Shown here in pieces: positions 56,970-64,000 of a stretch of DNA of 64,000 nucleotides (within the stretch, counting starts at the first letter, position 1; each line of letters opens with the position of its first letter). The stretch is taken from NCBI RefSeq assembly GCF_030272615.1, contig NC_081408.1:607856173-607920172 (forward strand), given 5' to 3'. Source of the DNA: Cryptomeria japonica. Its lineage: Eukaryota; Streptophyta; Pinopsida; Cupressales; Cupressaceae. The notes under the pieces were generated by a model. It saw only the letters and a list, made by a program, of their open reading frames with translations, was not told the origin of the DNA and made no database searches. Made by a program: the position numbers and the translations under genes.

Positions 56970-58288
56970 TCAAAAGATTATTCTTTAAACCTTCCACATA
57001 GTAAACATTGTCAGTATTATGCTTACCATCAAGAGATATTGTACCTTTACCTTTGATCAAACAAGCTTTATCATCTCCAAATCTCACTAAGCCTCCATTA
57101 TATTCCTGAAAGTTCAACATTTTTCTTTTATCACCAGTCATATGACATGAGCATCCTGAATCAATGATCCATTCATCCTTAACTTCAATTTTAGCTGCCA
57201 AGGCCTATTCTACCAGTTGAAGAGTAGGTGTCAGTTGATCTTTTGTTATAGAAACAAAAACCCATCCATTTTCTATCGAATCTTCATCAGAATCATCAGT
57301 CAGTCCTTCATCATTAAGATAACAAGATTTATCTTTATTCTTCTTAAATCTGTATCTCTAATATTCAGGGTTAGGCTTGTATGTTCTCCTAGCTTCTTCT
57401 CTTAGTCTAGCATGTCTATCAGGGCATCTAGAAGCCATATGACCAATCTTATTATAGTTAAATCATTTAAAGGGTGCTTTACCTTCATACTTACTTCCAA
57501 CTGGACCTTTAGGCATTTTCCTTGCAAATAGTGCTTCAAGTTCTTCAAATTCTTCATTTTCTCTCCTTCTTTCCTCAAGTTCTCTTCCATAAAAGGCTTT
57601 CCAATCAGACTTGTCAAATGATGGTGCGGATGATGTTGATGCCTTAAAAGCTAAATCTATCTTTATAGTAGCAACAGGACCAAATTCCTCAATTTCAAAA
57701 GCTAAAAGTTTTCCAATCAATGTATCCCTACTTACTGATGTATTAGGCACTGTTCTTAACTCATTTATAGTAGTAACCTTCATTTTATATGCTAGTGTCA
57801 ATCCTCTTAAAATTTTTGAAACTATTTCATCTTCACTTAAGGTTCCTCCACAACATTTAATACCCAAAACAATTTCATTATCTCTTTCCATAAAAGTGGA
57901 AATCCTTTCATCTTCTTCCATTTTCAGATTTTCATACCTGACCCAGAAGCTTTCAAGTTCTGCAATTTTTGACCGTGGAATCTCCTTCATTCAATGTTTC
58001 TAGATTATCCCAAATAGCTTTAGTAGTTGATCTATCTGATAATCCCATGATTTGTTGATCTGTTAATGTGCTCAAAAGTGCTTCTCTTGCTTTGCAATCA
58101 TTTTCTTCATCTTTAGCCAAGTTTGGTGGATTAGGCTGACTAGTTGTAGGAGTTGTATAGCCATTCTTTGTAACATCCCAGATGTCCTTTCCAATGCAAT
58201 TCAGATGTGCCTCCATTTTGATCTTCTATATTCCATAGTTGGTTCCATCAAGTTTAGGACTGTCCTTCCTAAAATAGTTAGTAGACAT
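56970..58288 (-). pseudogene. Element I gag and protease
   Basis: Minus strand from ATG 58288 (MSTNYFRKDSPKLDGTNYG, then a stop at the Trp of GIWKI). Capsid region 57463-58216 with a frameshift near 57960. The CCHC knuckle near 57430-57470 is broken (first Cys to stop, second to Tyr). A basic stretch and an acidic DDSDED follow. Protease WIIDSGCSCHMTGDK keeps DSG. A TAG near 57210 replaces the Gln before the ALAAKIE motif. Confidence 0.87.
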
Positions 58289-58330
58289 TGGATCTCCTCA
58301 AGCTGTTAAACTTCTACAAAAAGAGGACTA

Positions 58331-58343
58331 GGCTCTGATACCA
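58331..58343 (-). promoter_or_regulatory. Element I primer-binding site
   Basis: Minus strand TGGTATCAGAGCC, perfect initiator-Met tRNA type, two bases after the LTR. Confidence 0.92.
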
Positions 58344-58345
58344 AT

Positions 58346-59411
58346 TGTTAGGTCTCGGAGACAACTGAGGCGGGGGGGGGGGGGGTGAATCAGTTGTCAA
58401 ATAAATTCAAACCAAAACAACTTAACCAACTTCAATGCTTAATACCGGTAAACCAATCTTTTAAGTCGGTAGACAATTTTATCGGTTAATTACAGTACTG
58501 ATAAAGATTAATGCATGAAATAGAAAGACAATAACATCCACAACACATAACACCAACATTTGTATGTGGAAACCTTGTAAGGGGAAAAACCATGGTGGGA
58601 AACCTTACCCACAATCAGATGATACTATTGCAGACAGTATGTGCATACAAATGGGGTCTGCACATGCAAAAAGGCCAAGCACCTAGAGCTCACTTCTCAA
58701 ACACAAATAGGAGTCACACTGACTACAATTGGATGGTTAAATCCAATAAGGATGTACTGCTCAAATTAGCATCTTTTTATGCTAGATTCAGTACTGGTGG
58801 AGTTCTGATTGTCTTCACAAAAACCCTCTTTCAACCTTCAAATGATGTCTGCATGTATAGCTCTAATTATTCTCGCATATACCTTCACACAATTCTTTTT
58901 CGCGTTCCATATCCGATCTTACAAATAAGATCTTACATTTATATCATAACCTAAGACCAATTTTAGTAGGTCAGCTCTAAAAGATATTACAATAGAATCA
59001 ATTTACAAATAAAACAATATCTGATGCAATAATTGATTCAACATGTCAGCTTGATGCATTTACAACAATAATAAGACATCTTCATAGTGTGTCATGCTCA
59101 TCTAGAAAAGATAAACCTGCTGGTGTATAACCTGGACCTATTTGCCGGTAATAACAAATATGCAAATACGAATATGCCAATGAACAAATCTCCAAGATAA
59201 AGTGTCCAAATGATGTTTTTGACATAACCAGGTGTTTTCCATGCCATTCCAAGTGCCGGTGAACATTATATCATGTCGATGTACCAAATACCGGTGATTG
59301 TGCATAGGTCACTTGCTTGCCGGTGAATGTTGTTGATTCTTCAAAGTGCCAGAATTGATAAGTGTTAGTAGGTGTTGACATCAATGACAAAACCATACCA
59401 AAATACCAACA
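58346..59411 (-). repeat. Element I 5' LTR
   Basis: 1066 bp, plus-strand TGTTAGGTCTCGG...ATACCAACA; G run of ~14 at 58372-58385, longer than in the partner LTR. Confidence 0.9.
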
Positions 59412-59416
59412 TATCC

Positions 59417-59709
59417 ATCATATCTATCCTCTATGTGTATCTCTCAAAATGATCTACAAGGTCTCATACTTATATATGAGTCTTATTACAATATGCCATT
59501 TTGGCTTAAAAAAAGATATTACAATTAAATACAAAATACAATAATCAAAAATCTTGTCGGTTGAGATGTCGGTAAACATTATTGTTGCTTTCGATGAAGT
59601 GTCTACCGGTGCTGATGCCTGAAGATATCCACAAGGTTGCCGATAAGTTGCTATCATTGATAACACATTCAATCATCTTCAATTCTCATTGGAGTGTGCA
59701 ATGCCAACA
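59417..59709 (-). repeat. Element H 3' LTR, second part
   Basis: Resumes after I's TSD and ends AATGCCAACA at 59709. With the first part the LTR is 758 bp. Confidence 0.87.
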
Positions 59710-59725
59710 ATTTCCCCCTTTGGTA
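59710..59725 (-). promoter_or_regulatory. Element H polypurine tract
   Basis: Minus strand ACCAAAGGGGGAAAT adjoining the LTR; a second PPT-like motif lies at ~59853-59880. Confidence 0.78.
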
Positions 59726-59989
59726 TTGATGGCAACACTCATGAGAAAAATCCAAAATTGTCCCCAAAATTGAAGTCCAAAAATCTTACAAAAAATGTGT
59801 GCTCCCCCTGAGTAGATGATCTCTTTTGACAATCATTTTTCTTTGTCCTACTACTCCCTCTTTGACATCAATGACAAAGGTTATCAAAATTGTCAAATAA
59901 GTGCAGTTTTCAGCTAGAACTTTGTAACCGGTTGGTTACAATTTGGAATAAGTCTACTAAAACCAAATTCAAGCTCTGAGTAAACCTGT

Positions 59990-62900
59990 TGCTATCCTTC
60001 AAATCTACCTCTGTTCTTTGAATATTACTGGTGAGATGATTTATTTCTCTTTCGGTGTCTTCTATCCTTGAATTAGTGCCTCAAAGATCTCTTTCCATAA
60101 AGAGATGAGGTTATCCAACTTTGGACTGAGTCTGCATTTAAGCTCTTTTTCTTTGCCCTTTAACCTTTCCTTTTCCTTCTCTAACTTCTCTAGTTTCTCT
60201 TCAAATCCAAAAACTTCTTGCTCAATAATTGATATTGGTTCAGATGAGCCAATGATATTATCAACTATGTCATTAGTCTCCTTTTGTACTTTGTTGATTT
60301 CCTTATCAATATCCACTGTCAAAAGATTTGTCTTACAAGTGTCTCTGTACAGTTCCTTGGACTCCATAATTTTTTTATTTACTGCTAGTAAAAGAGTGTC
60401 GATGTGTTCCATGCACTTCTTTATTGTTTCATCAAAGAATTTCTCTCTTTCCCTATCCATTTTCTCCTTAAATGTTTCTTCATCTATTTGATCTACAGTC
60501 AGTATATTATCAGTGACATATTTAGACAATGTGTCTAACTGACTCAAAGAATCTTTATTATCTATATTACACTTGGGTGCAATCAATTTAAGAATAAGAA
60601 TTGTATCATCTATTTCCTTATAGGCCAATGCATTACAATCTGTAATTTTCTTAATAGAATTCAAGAGTACTTTAGTCACATTGGTTGGTCTGAATTCTAT
60701 CATAGAAGTACTGGATGTTTGGCCAATTACCTTCACAATCTCTATGCTTCTGGTGGGAGAAATCACTTTGCTTATCTCAACCTTTGGAGGGTCAGTCTAT
60801 GTTTGCATTTCCACTAGAAAAGGTTTAGGCTTTTTCAGTAGTTGTCGGTGGCACTGTCTCTGTGTGTACCTATGACTCAACCTGTTTCTCTGCTTGTGTC
60901 TTTGCCTGTTTTACAGTGTTATCTACTAGTGTTTCTGATTGTTTCTCAGTGTTATCCACTGTCGGTTTCCTTGTCTATTTTTTTGCATTGTCCACTACCA
61001 GTGACTCAGTTGGTTTCTTTTTATTCTCTATTGTCGGTATCTTTGACTCTGTTGGTTTCTCAATGCTTGCATCAATAGTATTGTCATTAACCATGGCACT
61101 AACCAAGGGATCAATTATATGCTTAGTTTGTTCTTCCTAAATCCCAATCTCAATATTATCAGCCGAATGCTCAGTAGCAACATCATTTTTCTTTTCCTCA
61201 GTGCTTTCCTTATCAACTAAAATATTAACCTCCTAAGTGTTTATGTTCATAGTATACAAAATTTCAAACTCAAGGTTTGTGTCCTCATGTGGTGTTTCCA
61301 CAATCTCAGTAGCCGGTGTACTATCAGTCTATACCAGTGGAGTAAAAGAAGGCAGTGGTAGATTATCAGTCACTTTAATGTTGGGTAGTCCACCTACCTT
61401 GCCTTTCCCCTTGTCCTTTTGATATACCTTGAATTTTTTAGGCCTGTTTAGTTCTTCTTTTTTCTCTTTCTCAACAAATAAAATGTCCCATTTGCCAGTT
61501 GTCTCTTCTGAGATTTCATTTACCCTACCGACCATTAGGCTCACATGGTGGTGTCCACTTGAAAAGATTGTTCTGTTTGCTTCACTGATCAACTCATCAA
61601 TTTCCTCAACTGATTTTACCAGATGTACAACTAGTAGTCTCTCAATTTGAATTTTCTTATCTAACTCCATAATAGCTAGCCTCTTAGCATCTAGCCGCCT
61701 ATATAAATCACTAGGAAAATCATCTACGACTTCTATTATAACTTTGTTATAAATATCAAGGTGTAAGATGATGTTATTCTCTATACTTTATTTTTCCTCA
61801 TTGGTAAATGTATCATACAATTTGTTTACATTGGATAAATTACCATCATCTGTTATTTCATTTAGTAGGTTGCCCAATGGTGGTATGACCTATTTTTGCT
61901 TTCACTTTCTAGGTGTCAGCTTCTTAGCTGGTGGCCTCACTTCTTGTTGTTTCTTCCTTGTTGTCCTTATTTTCTTGGGAGGAGGAGAGTGTACCGGTGA
62001 GGGTTTTCTCTTCCTATCAACTCTTCTAAACTACAGGGATTTCACTTTCCGAGGATGTACCAACCGATGAGAGATGTGCCTCTAGTTGTAATCCTTCCAA
62101 AACACTTTCCTTGATACTAGTGATATTCATTATGTTTTCCTTTATTTCTTTGACCTTCTTATATGCACTCCTTATGTATTTTTCTCTTCTCTTCCTTTGT
62201 TTAAGTGTCTGCACACCACTCTATATTCATTGTGCATTTCCAAAAACCTTTTCTTTTAGTTCTCTAGGAGCTACTAATAGGGCTTTGGCATATGTTTTAA
62301 TTATGTTCACATCAACCTCATATCCCATTTCTATCACCCATACAGTTTTAGGAAGAACTGCCTCCATCCATATCTCATCTTTCTTAATTACATAACAAAT
62401 TTCCTTTTCATATTTATCTACAATTATTTGTGGTAAACTTTCCCTTGTTTTCATTTTTTCTTTAAACACTTGGAAATACTTAGTAATGTTGTTATCCTTA
62501 TCTGTCCCCATATCAATAAAGATATCTAATAGTTGTCTACCTATTGGTATATCAAAGTCTTTCTTGCCTATATTGGGAACCTCTTTTGTAAGATATAGCA
62601 TTAAGCATACAAGAAGATTGCCAAAACGGAAAGTACCTTTCTTATCTCCTTTGATTTTCTTCAGGTTGTCAATCAACTCATCCTTCAACCACTCACATAC
62701 ATCTATCTTAGAATCACTATTAACCATATCATATGCACTTTTAATACATAGAATTGAAACTGAGTTCAGTCGGTTTGCATGTGTGATTTTGTATCCTAAG
62801 ATCATGCTTATGAATCTAACATTTATGTATCTTACATCATTAACTCTCTGGGATCTGTTGTCATAGGTTTCACCTGTTAAAGTCATCACTATGTTATTAG

Positions 62901-63367
62901 GAACCATTTTAGTTTTATCTGGCCATCTACTGGTGGAGGGTAAGCTAGTAACTACCCTAACTGCTTCCTTAGTGATTTTATAAATAGAGTCTAGGCAAAA
63001 GAATTCACCATGGACTCTGCTAAGAACAATCCTTACTAATTCCTTAAGAAATTCTTAGATGTCAAGGATTTCCACAAAACCTAAAGTTTCAATAACCTTA
63101 TGTTTGGGTTTTACAAGTCCACTTTCATCACATATCATTTTTATACATTTTCATGATTTCCTTTGAACCTAATTCCTCAATGTGGCAATGAATATAAATT
63201 CTAGGGTCTTCTGCATATGCAACACCTTTAGGGATTTTTGAAAAAGCACCTAGGGTATCATCCTATTTTGCTACCTCGAGGATAATCTTGAAAATGGGCC
63301 TAGTGCATTTAAGTACCTCTATAACAATAGGGTTTGCAATGAATTTTGGAATAGAGGAGGAAGCCAT
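59990..63367 (-). pseudogene. Element H ORF2 (~1,100 aa unknown protein)
   Basis: Family not recognised; the most complete copy here. From ATG 63367 (MASSSIPKFIANP): N-terminal folded region to ~62230 with RPIFKIILEVAK, AEDPRIYIHCHIEELG, HGEFFCLDSIYKIT, VVTSLPS, CEWLKDELIDNLKKIKGDKK, FRFGNLLVCLMLYL and IVDKYEKEICYVIKKDE. Then a helical stretch and a bipartite basic cluster with RKRKPSPVHSPPPKK (~62000). A second helical module follows (61330-61900; MELDKKIQIERLLVVHLVKS), a Lys/Gly stretch, a Thr/Val/Glu/Pro-rich zone (60790-61320), and a C-terminal coiled coil (60062-60766). A 226-codon block (62227-62907) and a 234-codon block (60062-60766) are open; stops and a frameshift near 63140 break the rest. 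Confidence 0.78.
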
Positions 63368-63507
63368 TGATAAATACCTTAATTTGCCTGATAGGTTTGG
63401 ATGCTTGAAATAAATTGCTTCCCTTCTCGCTAAGGATGCCTTCTCACGGGTTTTTTGCACTCTCTGAAATTTTGAATGCTTGGTGAATGAAAAAGAGGGA
63501 AAACACT

Positions 63508-63515
63508 GATTTATA
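63508..63515 (-). promoter_or_regulatory. TATA-like motif upstream of H ORF2
   Basis: Minus strand TATAAATC in CATTATAAATCAG, 141 bp before the ORF2 ATG; conserved with F (43019-43026). Confidence 0.5.
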
Positions 63516-63667
63516 ATGTCTTTTCTTCCAACAACCACAATAAATGCCTACCGGTTAAGTGAAATTTAACACATCTGCTAGTAAAGAAGAAGTTCATCTT
63601 CTCACCATAAACCGAGGGTAAAATTGAATGATTTTCAATTTGCTCCAATATCCCCAAGGGTTACTTC

Positions 63668-64000
63668 TCAGTTGGATGAAGAATCTCTTGGCGGTGGAGT
63701 AATACTCTGTTCTACTGGTGAAGGAATAGTCTCATCAACATTCATATCTCTCTTTCTAATCCATTGTCTTGAAAATTCTTGCTTTACCTCATCAACCTTC
63801 TCTTTGCCTTTCAAACTAGATCCTTTATTATTTTCCAGTGAAGTCTTGCTTCTACAAAATTTTGCAATATGTCTAATCTTGTTATAGGCATAACAAGTCA
63901 CATTGTTTTTCTAAATAGCCTTTCCATATCCTATGTCGGTTTGTGTTCTGCATTGATTAGATAAGTGCCCAAATCTTCCACAAACATAACATCTTACATT
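63668..64000 (-). pseudogene. Element H ORF1 (C-terminal part; continues right of window)
   Basis: Minus strand; the visible part shows two CCHC knuckles, one in the last ~60 bases of the window (CYVCGRFGHLSNQC) and the next degraded (CYAYNKIRHIAKFC). A tail follows with SSLKGKEKVDEVKQEFSRQW, matching F ORF1, to TGA at 63668. A TAG replaces a Gln between the knuckles. Confidence 0.78.

Larger units (their letters stand above)
52802..59411 (-). mobile_element. Copia element I (complete, minus strand, nested in H)
   Basis: 6,610-bp Tork-like copia: 5' LTR 58346-59411, primer site 58331-58343, gag-protease 56970-58288, integrase 55879-56969, RT-RNase H 54190-55878, polypurine tract 53860-53873, 3' LTR 52802-53859, TSD TATCC. 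Same broad family as B and E. Stops, small deletions in RT and a broken gag knuckle make it defective, but its first integrase Asp and protease Asp are intact. Confidence 0.92.
52337..64000 (-). mobile_element. Element H (pol-less LTR element, 5' end right of window, split by I)
   Basis: Same family and order as F. The 3' LTR is 52337-52801 plus 59417-59709, polypurine tract 59710-59725, ORF2 59990-63367, spacer with TATA-like motif, ORF1 from 63668 to beyond 64000. I sits in the 3' LTR. No pol motifs. H is an independent insertion in the background DNA and confirms the architecture seen in F. Confidence 0.82.

Noticed and set aside
1-64000. tRNA genes suggested by TGGTATCAGAGCC matches
   Set aside because: These are 13-base primer-binding sites next to LTRs, complementary to a tRNA 3' end, with no cloverleaf around them.

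Overview
This window is plant nuclear DNA, almost certainly from a large, repeat-rich genome. Every coding trace but one belongs to a Ty1/copia-type LTR retrotransposon or a relative with copia-like LTRs. A conifer or other gymnosperm would fit the very long nested insertions and the heavy C-to-T decay at CAG/CTG and CG sites, but the sequence itself proves only 'plant'. I see no ordinary host gene, tRNA, rRNA or CRISPR array.

The layout is a nest of ten elements. Most boundaries are fixed to the base by TG...CA ends and matching 5-bp target-site duplications (TSDs). Background DNA survives only at 45249-52336: a decayed multi-exon gene-like relic (45300-46408), a 13-copy tandem array of a ~358-bp monomer (46637-51398) and AT-rich sequence. 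Into this went element G (+, 5' end left of the window, ends 45248) and element H (-, starts 52337, runs off the right edge). Inside G lie copia C (-, left of window to 26322) and element F (-, 30222-45150, TSD TAAAC, inside G's 3' LTR). Inside H's 3' LTR lies copia I (-, 52802-59411, TSD TATCC). Inside C lie copia B (-, 260-14532, TSD ATATT) and copia D (+, 16783-23420, TSD CTTAG). Inside B lies copia A (+, 2011-9638, TSD TATGT). Inside F lies copia E (+, 33657-41989), which itself holds a 1.6-kb GC-rich probable solo LTR, J (35451-37068).

A, B, C, E and I are Tork-like copia elements: initiator-Met tRNA primer site, gag with one CCHC knuckle, protease, integrase, reverse transcriptase with FVDD, RNase H. 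All are broken. D is a different copia lineage with 452-bp LTRs about 98% identical. Its gag is open, but its RT-RNase H half is full of stops.

The most unusual content is the F/G/H family. These elements carry copia-style LTRs, primer site (seen in F) and polypurine tract but no recognisable pol. Where it is visible, ORF1 is a coiled coil plus four tandem CCHC knuckles. ORF2 is a long (~1,100 aa) protein I do not recognise, preceded in F and H by a conserved spacer with a TATA-like motif. G holds a much-diverged version of the same ORF2, so the protein seems to have been maintained while the family spread. F/G/H share LTR and polypurine-region signals with the autonomous copia elements, which suggests they were moved in trans.
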